Assembly: GCF_910589235.1 (NCBI RefSeq)
Contig: NW_025813616.1
Coordinates: 1 to 64,000, forward strand
Direction of reading: 5' to 3'
From: Vespa crabro
Lineage: Eukaryota > Arthropoda > Insecta > Hymenoptera > Vespidae
DNA: 64,000 bases
Numbering within the stretch: position 1 is the first letter of the stretch; each line of letters starts with the position of its first letter. The notes below the pieces were generated by a model. The model saw only the letters and a list, made by a program, of their open reading frames with translations. It did no database searches and was not told where the DNA came from. Both the position numbers and the translations under genes were made by a program. Positions 1-11,259 of the stretch are shown here, piece by piece.

Positions 1-800
1 TCTTTAATAATTCTTGTGCCACAGTTAGAAAAATGTTACCAATCGATTCAGAACATTGCATTTCATAAGATCAAACATCTATTTTATATTGGAATCAAAG
101 TTTTTAACATTCTTTCATATCGTATATACGATTTTTCGCTCATATACGCGTATCGTCGAAAAACGAAAACTTGAAATCTCGTTCAATTTCATTGATTTTA
201 TATTCTATCGATGCAGAATAAAGAATATAACAAGAATATAACGTTTTTACTATGTTTAAATACGCGTTTTCATATGATAATTGTCGAAAAACGTAATCGA
301 CATACGCGAATTTCGGTATATGCGAAGATAAAATCGTGAAATCTTTAATAATACTTGTGCCGCAGTTAGAAAAATGTTACCAATCGATTCAGAACATTGC
401 ATTTCATAAGATCAAACATCTATTTTATATTGGAATCAAAGTTTTTAACATTCTTTCATATCGTATATACGATTTTTCGCTCATATACGCGTATCGTCGA
501 AAAACGAAAACTTGAAATCTCGTTCAATTTCATTGATTTTATATTCTATCGATGCAGAATAAAGAATATAACAAGAATATAACGTTTTTACTATGTTTAA
601 ATACGCGTTTTCATATGATAATTGTCGAAAAACGTAATCGACATACGCGAATTTCGGTATATGCGAAGATAAAATCGTGAAATCTTTAATAATACTTGTG
701 CCACAGTTAGAAAAATGTTACCAATCGATTCAGAACATTGCATTTCATAAGATCAAACATCTATTTTATATTGGAATCAAAGTTTTTAACATTCTTTCAT

Positions 801-814
801 ATCGTATATACGAT
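801..814. other. 14-bp perfect palindrome in the monomer
   Basis: ATCGTATATACGAT is identical to its reverse complement. It is present at the same monomer offset (119-132) in nearly every copy. Rare exceptions have TTC for TAC in the right half (monomers with starts at 9555, 11601, 12965, 16034 and 22172) or other single changes (near 2173, 63213 and 63556). It could bind a dimeric protein or extrude as a small cruciform; no function is shown by the sequence. Confidence 0.85.
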
Positions 815-847
815 TTTTCGCTCATATACGCGTATCGTCGAAAAACG
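811..847. other. Inverted repeat (hairpin-capable) around the ATACGCGTAT palindrome
   Basis: The arms TTTTTCG (814-820) and CGAAAAA (839-845) are perfectly complementary, and CG/CG pairs (811-812 with 846-847) extend them past a single unpaired A at 813. The 18-base loop contains the self-complementary ATACGCGTAT (826-835, with an ACGCGT core). The nested arrangement recurs in nearly all monomers. In monomers 1365-1706 and 6825-7167 the right-arm A run is six instead of five. Non-B structure in the cell is an inference. Confidence 0.75.
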
Positions 848-975
848 AAAACTTGAAATCTCGTTCAATTTCAATGATTTTATATTCTATCGATGCAGAA
901 TAAAGAATATAACAAGAATATAACGTTTTTACTATGTTTAAATACGCGTTTTCATATGATAATTGTCGAAAAACG
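837..975 (+). repeat. Internal direct repeats of the monomer: GTCGAAAAACG twice, TACGCG nearby
   Basis: GTCGAAAAACG occurs at 837-847 and again at 965-975, 128 bp apart. Each is preceded by TACGCG (827 and 943), and a third TACGCG follows at 985. The two pairs differ in spacing by 12 bp. This suggests the monomer grew from shorter duplicated pieces, or that a protein-binding word is used repeatedly. The words are clearly visible; their common origin is inferred. Confidence 0.55.
904..924 (+). repeat. Short direct repeat AGAATATAAC x2 in the monomer
   Basis: Two copies of AGAATATAAC are separated by one base. In one family of monomers the first copy reads AGGATATAAC (for example near 1246, 2611, 4999, 5681, 6706, 7731 and 8754), which makes a useful marker for higher-order periodicity in the first 9 kb. 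Confidence 0.8.
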
Positions 976-992
976 TAATCGACATACGCGAA

Positions 993-1009
993 TTTCGGTA
1001 TATGCGAAG
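993..1009 (+). promoter_or_regulatory. CENP-B-box-like motif, 7 of 9 core positions
   Basis: The 17-mer reads T-TTCG-GTAT-A-TG-CGAA-G. The mammalian CENP-B box core is nTTCGnnnnAnnCGGGn; here TTCG, the central A and the following CG match with correct spacing, while the last two core G are A. The motif occurs once per monomer (offset 311-327) and is almost invariant across the array. Insects have CENP-B-like proteins derived independently from pogo-type transposases, so a related ligand is conceivable, but a chance match in CpG-rich, AT-rich sequence is also plausible. Confidence 0.3.
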
Positions 1010-1364
1010 ATAAAATCGTGAAATCTTTAATAATACTTGTGCCACAGTTAGAAAAATGTTACCAATCGATTCAGAACATTGCATTTCATAAGATCAAACA
1101 TCTATTTTATATTGGAATCAAAGTTTTTAACATTCTTTCATATCGTATATACGATTTTTCGCTCATATACGCGTATCGTCGAAAAACGAAAACTTGAAAT
1201 CTCGTTCAATTTCAATGATTTTATATTCTATCGATGCAGAATAAAGGATATAACAAGAATATAACGTTTTTACTATGTTTAAATACGCGTTTTCATATGA
1301 TAATTGTCGAAAAACGTAATCGACATACGCGAATTTCGGTATATGCGAAGATAAAATCGTGAAA

Positions 1365-1706
1365 TCTTTAATAATACTTGTGCCACAGTTAGAAAAATGT
1401 TACCAATCGATTCAGAACATTGCATTTCATAAGATCAAACATCTATTTTATATTGGAATCAAAGTTTTTAACATTCTTTCATATCGTATATACGATTTTT
1501 CGCTCATATACGCGTATCGTCGAAAAAACGAAAACTTGAAATCTCGTTCAATTTCAATGCTTTTATATTCTATCGATGCAGAATAAAGAATATAACAAGA
1601 ATATAACGTTTTTACTTTGTTTAAATACGCGTTTTCATATGATAATTGTCGAAAAACGTAATCGACATACGCGAATTTCGGTATATGCGAAGATAAAATC
1701 GTGAAA
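1365..1706 (+). repeat. 342-bp monomer with A5 to A6 expansion
   Basis: The run in the inverted-repeat arm near 1523-1528 has six A instead of five. The monomer also carries AATGCTTTT and ACTTTGTTT variants. It directly follows a GGATATAAC monomer, exactly as the other copy with the same expansion (6825-7167) does, so the two expansions are probably one inherited event. Confidence 0.85.
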
Positions 1707-4434
1707 TCTTTAATAATACTTGTGCCACAGTTAGAAAAATGTTACCAATCGATTCAGAACATTGCATTTCATAAGATCAAACATCTATTTTATATTGGAA
1801 TCAAAGTTTTTAACATTCTTTCATATCGTATATACGATTTTTCGCTCATATACGCGTATCGTCGAAAAACGAAGACTTGAAATCTCGTTCAATTTCAATG
1901 ATTTTATATTCTATCGATGCAGAATAAAGAATATAACAAGAATATAACGTTTTTACTATGTTTAAATACGCGTTTTCATATGATAATTGTCGAAAAACGT
2001 AATCGACATACGCGAATTTCGGTATATGCGAAGATAAAATCGTGAAATCTTTAATAATACTTGTGCCACAGTTAGAAAAATGTTACCAATCGATTCAGAA
2101 CATTGCATTTCATAAGATCAAACATCTATTTTATATTGGAATCAAAGTTTTTAACATTCTTTCATATCGTATACACGATTTTTCGCTCATATACGCGTAT
2201 CGTCGAAAAACGAAAACTTGAAATCTCGTTCAATTTCAATGATTTTATATTCTATCGATTCAGAATAAAGAATATAACAAGAATATAACGTTTTTACTAT
2301 GTTTAAATACGCGTTTTCATATGATAATTGTCGAAAAACGTAATCGACATACGCGAATTTCGGTATATGCGAAGATAAAATCGTGAAATCTTTAATAATA
2401 CTTGTGCCACAGTTAGAAAAATGTTACCAATCGATTCAGAACATTGCATTTCATAAGATCAAACATCTATTTTATATTGGAATCAAAGTTTTTAACATTC
2501 TTTCATATCGTATATACGATTTTTCGCTCATATACGCGTATCGTCGAAAAACGAAAACTTGAAATCTCGTTCAATTTCAATGATTTTATATTCTATCGAT
2601 GCAGAATAAAGGATATAACAAGAATATAACGTTTTTACTATGTTTAAATACGCGTTTTCATATGATAATTGTCGAAAAACGTAATCGACATACGCGAATT
2701 TCGGTATATGCGAAGATAAAATCGTGAAATCTTTAATAATACTTGTGCCACAGTTAGAAAAATGTTACCAATCGATTCAGAACATTGCATTTCATAAGAT
2801 CAAACATCTATTTTATATTGGAATCAAAGTTTTTAACATTCTTTCATATCGTATATACGATTTTTCGCTCATATACGCGTATCGTCGAAAAACGAAAACT
2901 TGAAATCTCGTTCAATTTCAATGATTTTATATTCTATCGATGCAGAATAAAGAATATAACAAGAATATAACGTTTTTACTATGTTTAAATACGCGTTTTC
3001 ATATGATAATTGTCGAAAAACGTAATCGACATACGCGAATTTCGGTATATGCGAAGATAAAATCGTGAAATCTTTAATAATACTTGTGCCACAGTTAGAA
3101 AAATGTTACCAATCGATTCAGAACATTGCATTTCATAAGATCAAACATCTATTTTATATTGGAATCAAAGTTTTTAACATTCTTTCATATCGTATATACG
3201 ATTTTTCGCTCATATACGCGTATCGTCGAAAAACGAAAACTTGAAATCTCGTTCAATTTCAATGATTTTATATTCTATCGATGCAGAATAAAGAATATAA
3301 CAAGAATATAACGTTTTTACTATGTTTAAATACGCGTTTTCATATGATAATTGTCGAAAAACGTAATCGACATACGCGAATTTCGGTATATGCGAAGATA
3401 AAATCGTGAAATCTTTAATAATACTTGTGCCGCAGTTAGAAAAATGTTACCAATCGATTCAGAACATTGCATTTCATAAGATCAAACATCTATTTTATAT
3501 TGGAATCAAAGTTTTTAACATTCTTTCATATCGTATATACGATTTTTCGCTCATATACGCGTATCGTCGAAAAACGGAAACTTGAAATCTCGTTCAATTT
3601 CAATGATTTTATATTCTATCGATGCAGAATAAAGAATTTAACAAGAATATAACGTTTTTACTATGTTTAAATACGCGTTTTCATATGATAATTGTCGAAA
3701 AACGTAATCGACATACGCGAATTTCGGTATATGCGAAGATAAAATCGTGAAATCTTTAATAATTCTTGTGCCACAGTTAGAAAAATGTTACCAATCGATT
3801 CAGAACATTGCATTTCATAAGATCAAACATCTATTTTATATTGGAATCAAAGTTTTTAACATTCTTTCATATCGTATATACGATTTTTCGCTCATATACG
3901 CGTATCGTCGAAAAACGAAAACTTGAAATCTCGTTCAATTTCAATGATTTTATATTCTATCGATGCAGAATAAAGAATATAACAAGAATATAACGTTTTT
4001 ACTATGTTTAAATACGCGTTTTCATATGATAATTGTCGAAAAACGTAATCGACATACGCGAATTTCGGTATATGCGAAGATAAAATCGTGAAATCTTTAA
4101 TAATACTTGTGCCGCAGTTAGAAAAATGTTACCAATCGATTCAGAACATTGCATTTCATAAGATCAAACATCTATTTTATATTGGAATCAAAGTTTTTAA
4201 CATTCTTTCATATCGTATATACGATTTTTCGCTCATATACGCGTATCGTCGAAAAACGAAAACTTGAAATCTCGTTCAATTTCATTGATTTTATATTCTA
4301 TCGATGCAGAATAAAGAATATAACAAGAATATAACGTTTTTACTATGTTTAAATACGCGTTTTCATATGATAATTGTCGAAAAACGTAATCGACATACGC
4401 GAATTTCGGTATATGCGAAGATAAAATCGTGAAA

Positions 4435-4776
4435 TCTTTAATAATACTTGTGCCACAGTTAGAAAAATGTTACCAATCGATTCAGAACATTGCATTTCAT
4501 AAGATCAAACATCTATTTTATATTGGAATCAAAGTTTTTAACATTCTTTCATATCGTATATACGATTTTTCGCTCATATACGCGTATCGTCGAAAAACGA
4601 AAACTTGAAATCTCGTTCAATTTCAATGATTTTATATTCTATCGATGCAGAATAAAGAATATAACAAGAATATAACGTTTTTACTATGTTTAAATACGCG
4701 TTTTCATATGATAATTGTCGAAAAAACGTAATCGACATACGCGAATTTCGGTATATGCGAAGATAAAATCGTGAAA
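4435..4776 (+). repeat. 342-bp monomer with expansion in the second GTCGAAAAACG
   Basis: The A run near 4721 has six A instead of five. The same change recurs in monomer 6142-6483, five monomers downstream, and both are followed by a GGATATAAC monomer. That shared context supports a duplicated block rather than two independent slips. Confidence 0.85.
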
Positions 4777-5799
4777 TCTTTAATAATACTTGTGCCACAG
4801 TTAGAAAAATGTTACCAATCGATTCAGAACATTGCATTTCATAAGATCAAACATCTATTTTATATTGGAATCAAAGTTTTTAACATTCTTTCATATCGTA
4901 TATACGATTTTTCGCTCATATACGCGTATCGTCGAAAAACGAAAACTTGAAATCTCGTTCAATTTCAATGATTTTATATTCTATCGATGCAGAATAAAGG
5001 ATATAACAAGAATATAACGTTTTTACTATGTTTAAATACGCGTTTTCATATGATAATTGTCGAAAAACGTAATCGACATACGCGAATTTCGGTATATGCG
5101 AAGATAAAATCGTGAAATCTTTAATAATACTTGTGCCACAGTTAGAAAAATGTTACCAATCGATTCAGAACATTGCATTTCATAAGATCAAACATCTATT
5201 TTATATTGGAATCAAAGTTTTTAACATTCTTTCATATCGTATATACGATTTTTCGCTCATATACGCGTATCGTCGAAAAACGAAAACTTGAAATCTCGTT
5301 CAATTTCAATGCTTTTATATTCTATCGATGCAGAATAAAGAATATAACAAGAATATAACGTTTTTACTATGTTTAAATACGCGTTTTCATATGATAATTG
5401 TCGAAAAACGTAATCGACATACGCGAATTTCGGTATATGCGAAGATAAAATCGTGAAATCTTTAATAATACTTGTGCCACAGTTAGAAAAATGTTACCAA
5501 TCGATTCAGAACATTGCATTTCATAAGATCAAACATCTATTTTATATTGGAATCAAAGTTTTTAACATTCTTTCATATCGTATATACGATTTTTCGCTCA
5601 TATACGCGTATCGTCGAAAAACGAAATCTTGAAATCTCGTTCAATTTCAATGATTTTATATTCTATCGATGCAGAATAAAGGATATAACAAGAATATAAC
5701 GTTTTTACTATGTTTAAATACGCGTTTTCATATGATAATTGTCGAAAAACGTAATCGACATACGCGAATTTCGGTATATGCGAAGATAAAATCGTGAAA

Positions 5800-6141
5800 T
5801 CTTTAATAATACTTGTGCCACAGTTAGAAAAAATGTTACCAATCGATTCAGAACATTGCATTTCATAAGATCAAACATCTATTTTATATTGGAATCAAAG
5901 TTTTTAACATTCTTTCATATCGTATATACGATTTTTCGCTCATATACGCGTATCGTCGAAAAACGAAAACTTGAAATCTCGTTCAATTTCAATGATTTTA
6001 TATTCTATCGATGCAGAATAAAGAATATAACAAGAATATAACGTTTTTACTATGTTTAAATACGCGTTTTCATATGATAATTGTCGAAAAACGTAATCGA
6101 CATACGCGAATTTCGGTATATGCGAAGATAAAATCGTGAAA
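5800..6141 (+). repeat. 342-bp monomer with A expansion in GTTAGAAAAATG
   Basis: The A run near 5828 is six instead of five. I see this particular expansion only once in the window, so it may be a recent private slip or a sequence error. Confidence 0.8.
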
Positions 6142-6483
6142 TCTTTAATAATACTTGTGCCACAGTTAGAAAAATGTTACCAATCGATTCAGAACATTGC
6201 ATTTCATAAGATCAAACATCTATTTTATATTGGAATCAAAGTTTTTAACATTCTTTCATATCGTATATACGATTTTTCGCTCATATACGCGTATCGTCGA
6301 AAAACGAAAACTTGAAATCTCGTTCAATTTCAATGATTTTATATTCTATCGATGCAGAATAAAGAATATAACAAGAATATAACGTTTTTACTATGTTTAA
6401 ATACGCGTTTTCATATGATAATTGTCGAAAAAACGTAATCGACATACGCGAATTTCGGTATATGCGAAGATAAAATCGTGAAA
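6142..6483 (+). repeat. 342-bp monomer, second copy of the TGTCGAAAAAACG expansion
   Basis: It carries the same six-A run as 4435-4776 at the same offset, five monomers later, and is likewise followed by a GGATATAAC monomer. Confidence 0.85.
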
Positions 6484-6824
6484 TCTTTAATAATACTTGT
6501 GCCACAGTTAGAAAAATGTTACCAATCGATTCAGAACATTGCATTTCATAAGATCAAACATCTATTTTATATTGGAATCAAAGTTTTTAACATTCTTTCA
6601 TATCGTATATACGATTTTTCGCTCATATACGCGTATCGTCGAAAAACGAAAACTTGAAATCTCGTTCAATTTCAATGATTTTATATTCTATCGATGCAGA
6701 ATAAAGGATATAACAAGAATATAACGTTTTTACTATGTTTAAATACGCGTTTTCATATGATAATTGTCGAAAAACGTAATCGACATACGCGAATTTCGGT
6801 ATATGCGAAGATAAAATCGTGAAA

Positions 6825-7167
6825 TCTTTAATAATACTTGTGCCACAGTTAGAAAAATGTTACCAATCGATTCAGAACATTGCATTTCATAAGATCAAAC
6901 ATCTATTTTATATTGGAATCAAAGTTTTTAACATTCTTTCATATCGTATATACGATTTTTCGCTCATATACGCGTATCGTCGAAAAAACGAAAACTTGAA
7001 ATCTCGTTCAATTTCAATGATTTTATATTCTATCGATGCAGAATAAAGAATATAACAAGAATATAACGTTTTTTACTATGTTTAAATACGCGTTTTCATA
7101 TGATAATTGTCGAAAAACGTAATCGACATACGCGAATTTCGGTATATGCGAAGATAAAATCGTGAAA
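6825..7167 (+). repeat. 343-bp monomer with two homopolymer expansions
   Basis: It carries the six-A run in the inverted-repeat arm (near 6983), as in 1365-1706, and a six-T run in CGTTTTTTACT near 7070. It is the longest monomer in the window. Confidence 0.85.
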
Positions 7168-8872
7168 TCTTTAATAATACTTGTGCCACAGTTAGAAAAA
7201 TGTTACCAATCGATTCAGAACATTGCATTTCATAAGATCAAACATCTATTTTATATTGGAATCAAAGTTTTTAACATTCTTTCATATCGTATATACGATT
7301 TTTCGCTCATATACGCGTATCGTCGAAAAACGAAAACTTGAAATCTCGTTCAATTTCAATGATTTTATATTCTATCGATGCAGAATAAAGAATATAACAA
7401 GAATATAACGTTTTTACTATGTTTAAATACGCGTTTTCATATGATAATTGTCGAAAAACGTAATCGACATACGCGAATTTCGGTATATGCGAAGATAAAA
7501 TCGTGAAATCTTTAATAATACTTGTGCCACAGTTAGAAAAATGTTACCAATCGATTCAGAACATTGCATTTCATAAGATCAAACATCTATTTTATATTGG
7601 AATCAAAGTTTTTAACATTCTTTCATATCGTATATACGATTTTTCGCTCATATACGCGTATCGTCGAAAAACGAAAACTTGAAATCTCGTTCAATTTCAA
7701 TGATTTTATATTCTATCGATGCAGAATAAAGGATATAACAAGAATATAACGTTTTTACTATGTTTAAATACGCGTTTTCATATGATAATTGTCGAAAAAC
7801 GTAATCGACATACGCGAATTTCGGTATATGCGAAGATAAAATCGTGAAATCTTTAATAATACTTGTGCCACAGTTAGAAAAATGTTACCAATCGATTCAG
7901 AACATTGCATTTCATAAGATCAAACATCTATTTGATATTGGAATCAAAGTTTTTAACATTCTTTCATATCGTATATACGATTTTTCGCTCATATACGCGT
8001 ATCGTCGAAAAACGAAAACTTGAAATCTCGTTCAATTTCAATGATTTTATATTCTATCGATGCAGAATAAAGAATATAACAAGAATATAACGTTTTTACT
8101 ATGTTTAAATACGCGTTTTCATATGATAATTGTCGAAAAACGTAATCGACATACGCGAATTTCGGTATATGCGAAGATAAAATCGTGAAATCTTTAATAA
8201 TACTTGTGCCACAGTTAGAAAAATGTTACCAATCGATTCAGAACATTGCATTTCATAAGATCAAACATCTATTTTATATTGGAATCAAAGTTTTTAACAT
8301 TCTTTCATATCGTATATACGATTTTTCGCTCATATACGCGTATCGTCGAAAAACGAAAACTTGAAATCTCGTTCAATTTCAATGCTTTTATATTCTATCG
8401 ATGCAGAATAAAGAATATAACAAGAATATAACGTTTTTACTATGTTTAAATACGCGTTTTCATATGATAATTGTCGAAAAACGTAATCGACATACGCGAA
8501 TTTCGGTATATGCGAAGATAAAATCGTGAAATCTTTAATAATACTTGTGCCACAGTTAGAAAAATGTTACCAATCGATTCAGAACATTGCATTTCATAAG
8601 ATCAAACATCTATTTTATATTGGAATCAAAGTTTTTAACATTCTTTCATATCGTATATACGATTTTTCGCTCATATACGCGTATCGTCGAAAAACGAAAA
8701 CTTGAAATCTAGTTCAATTTCAATGATTTTATATTCTATCGATGCAGAATAAAGGATATAACAAGAATATAACGTTTTTACTATGTTTAAATACGCGTTT
8801 TCATATGATAATTGTCGAAAAACGTAATCGACATACGCGAATTTCGGTATATGCGAAGATAAAATCGTGAAA

Positions 8873-11259
8873 TCTTTAATAATACTTGTGCCACAGTTAG
8901 AAAAATGTTACCAATCGATTCAGAACATTGCATTTCATAAGATCAAACATCTATTTTATATTGGAATCAAAGTTTTTAACATTCTTTCATATCGTATATA
9001 CGATTTTTCGCTCATATACGCGTATCGTCGAAAAACGAAAACTTGAAATCTCGTTCAATTTCAATGATTTTATATTCTATCGATGCAGAATAAAGAATAT
9101 AACAAGAATATAACGTTTTTACTATGTTTAAATACGCGTTTTCATATGATAATTGTCGAAAAACGTAATCGACATACGCGAATTTCGGTATATGCGAAGA
9201 TAAAATCGTGAAATCTTTAATAATACTTGTGCCACAGTTAGAAAAATGTTACCAATCGATTCAGAACATTGCATTTCATAAGATCAAACATCTATTTTAT
9301 ATTGGAATCAAAGTTTTTAACATTCTTTCATATCGTATATACGATTTTTCGCTCATATACGCGTATCGTCGAAAAACGAAAACTTGAAATCTCGTTCAAT
9401 TTCAATGATTTTATATTCTATCGATGCAGAATAAAGAATATAACAAGAATATAACGTTTTTACTATGTTTAAATACGCGTTTTCATATGATAATTGTCGA
9501 AAAACGTAATCGACATACGCGAATTTCGGTATATGCGAAGATAAAATCGTGAAATCTTTAATAATACTTGTGCCACAGTTAGAAAAATGTTACCAATCGA
9601 TTCAGAACATTGCATTTCATAAGATCAAACATCTATTTTATATTGGAATCAAAGTTTTTAACATTCTTTCATATCGTATATTCGATTTTTCGCTCATATA
9701 CGCGTATCGTCGAAAAACGAAAACTTGAAATCTCGTTCAATTTCAATGATTTTATATTCTATCGATGCAGAATAAAGAATATAACAAGAATATAACGTTT
9801 TTACTATGTTTAAATACGCGTTTTCATATGATAATTGTCGAAAAACGTAATCGACATACGCGAATTTCGGTATATGCGAAGATAAAATCGTGAAATCTTT
9901 AATAATACTTGTGCCACAGTTAGAAAAATGTTACCAATCGATTCAGAACATTGCATTTCATAAGATCAAACATCTATTTTATATTGGAATCAAAGTTTTT
10001 AACATTCTTTCATATCGTATATACGATTTTTCGCTCATATACGCGTATCGTCGAAAAACGAAAACTTGAAATCTCGTTCAATTTCAATGATTTTATATTC
10101 TATCGATGCAGAATAAAGAATATAACAAGAATATAACGTTTTTACTATGTTTAAATACGCGTTTTCATATGATAATTGTCGAAAAACGTAATCGACATAC
10201 GCGAATTTCGGTATATGCGAAGATAAAATCGTGAAATCTTTAATAATACTTGTGCCACAGTTAGAAAAATGTTACCAATCGATTCAGAACATTGCATTTC
10301 ATAAGATCAAACATCTATTTTATATTGGAATCAAAGTTTTTAACATTCTTTCATATCGTATATACGATTTTTCGCTCATATACGCGTATCGTCGAAAAAC
10401 GAAAACTTGAAATCTCGTTCAATTTCAATGATTTTATATTCTATCGATGCAGAATAAAGAATATAACAAGAATATAACGTTTTTACTATGTTTAAATACG
10501 CGTTTTCATATGATAATTGTCGAAAAACGTAATCGACATACGCGAATTTCGGTATATGCGAAGATAAAATCGTGAAATCTTTAATAATACTTGTGCCACA
10601 GTTAGAAAAATGTTACCAATCGATTCAGAACATTGCATTTCATAAGATCAAACATCTATTTTATATTGGAATCAAAGTTTTTAACATTCTTTCATATCGT
10701 ATATACGATTTTTCGCTCATATACGCGTATCGTCGAAAAACGAAAACTTGAAATCTCGTTCAATTTCAATGATTTTATATTCTATCGATGCAGAATAAAG
10801 ATTATAACAAGAATATAACGTTTTTACTATGTTTAAATACGCGTTTTCATATGATAATTGTCGAAAAACGTAATCGACATACGCGAATTTCGGTATATGC
10901 GAAGATAAAATCGTGAAATCTTTAATAATACTTGTGCCACAGTTAGAAAAATGTTACCAATCGATTCAGAACATTGCATTTCATAAGATCAAACATCTAT
11001 TTTATATTGGAATCAAAGTTTTGAACATTCTTTCATATCGTATATACGATTTTTCGCTCATATACGCGTATCGTCGAAAAACGAAAACTTGAAATCTCGT
11101 TCAATTTCAATGATTTTATATTCTATCGATGCAGAATAAAGAATATAACAAGAATATAACGTTTTTACTATGTTTAAATACGCGTTTTCATATGATAATT
11201 GTCGAAAAACGTAATCGACATACGCGAATTTCGGTATATGCGAAGATAAAATCGTGAAA
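8873..11259 (+). repeat. Satellite monomers between the leading block and the 4-mer block
   Basis: Seven 341-bp monomers, mostly consensus. The one starting at 9555 has TATTCGAT in the 14-bp palindrome, the one at 10578 has GATTATAAC, and the one at 10919 has GTTTTGAAC. The first and last of these variants become the markers of the 4-monomer repeat that follows, so this stretch may hold its less ordered precursor. Confidence 0.7.

Larger units (their letters stand above)
683..1023 (+). repeat. Representative consensus-like 341-bp monomer
   Basis: This copy carries none of the recurrent variants and serves as a reference for monomer anatomy. It has 52 C and 46 G, with 22 CpG against about 7 expected from composition. 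Landmarks in order: ATCGAT at 724-729; a 14-bp palindrome at 801-814; an inverted repeat with arms 811-820 and 839-847 around a 10-bp palindrome at 826-835; a second ATCGAT at 889-894; a direct repeat of AGAATATAAC at 904-913 and 915-924; CATATG at 953-958; TACGCG at 827, 943 and 985; GTCGAAAAACG at 837-847 and 965-975; and a CENP-B-box-like 17-mer at 993-1009. Five-base A or T runs are spread through it. The phase chosen for the monomer start is arbitrary. Confidence 0.95.
1..8872 (+). repeat. Variant-rich leading block (26 monomers) with 11-monomer periodicity
   Basis: Shared variants identify related monomers here. The pair of AATTCTTG (near 10) and GCCGCAG (near 359), in consecutive monomers, recurs near 3762 and 4111, eleven monomers later. 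The GGATATAAC monomer followed by an AATGCTTTT monomer (1246 then 1557) recurs near 4999 and 5312, again eleven monomers later; GGATATAAC recurs once more near 8754, another eleven on. A five-monomer offset is also seen: the TGTCGAAAAAACG expansion followed by GGATATAAC at about 4720/4999 recurs at about 6425/6706. All six single-base homopolymer expansions of the window are here. Several duplication registers are therefore superimposed. Confidence 0.75.

Noticed and set aside
56..241. A 61-codon open frame repeated in most monomers (first residues MHFIRSN if TTG is read as a start)
   Set aside because: It starts at TTG, which is not a normal eukaryotic start. It is broken by stops in about 19 monomers (for example GTTTTGAAC, CTAGTT, CGATAACTT, GCTGAAT and CGCTAATAT types) and shifted in two more. 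Broken versions have been amplified as readily as intact ones, and substitutions look neutral. It is a passenger of the repeat, not a gene.
29..293. Phased A/T tracts causing intrinsic DNA curvature
   Set aside because: Five-base A or T runs at offsets 29, 101, 132, 159, 244 and 287 are not consistently spaced by multiples of the helical repeat, so curvature cannot be claimed from reading alone.
1359..1586. Plus-strand 75- to 87-codon frames at 1359, 6819, 24128, 32415 and 36488
   Set aside because: Each arises from a private indel or substitution in a satellite monomer that opens or extends a frame. None shows codon bias, a plausible start context or similarity to a known domain.
4574..4837. 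Minus-strand 87-codon frames here and at 5598-5861 and 6281-6544
   Set aside because: They exist only where a one-base homopolymer expansion joins two frames. The protein content changes with the position of the slip, and no other monomer has them.
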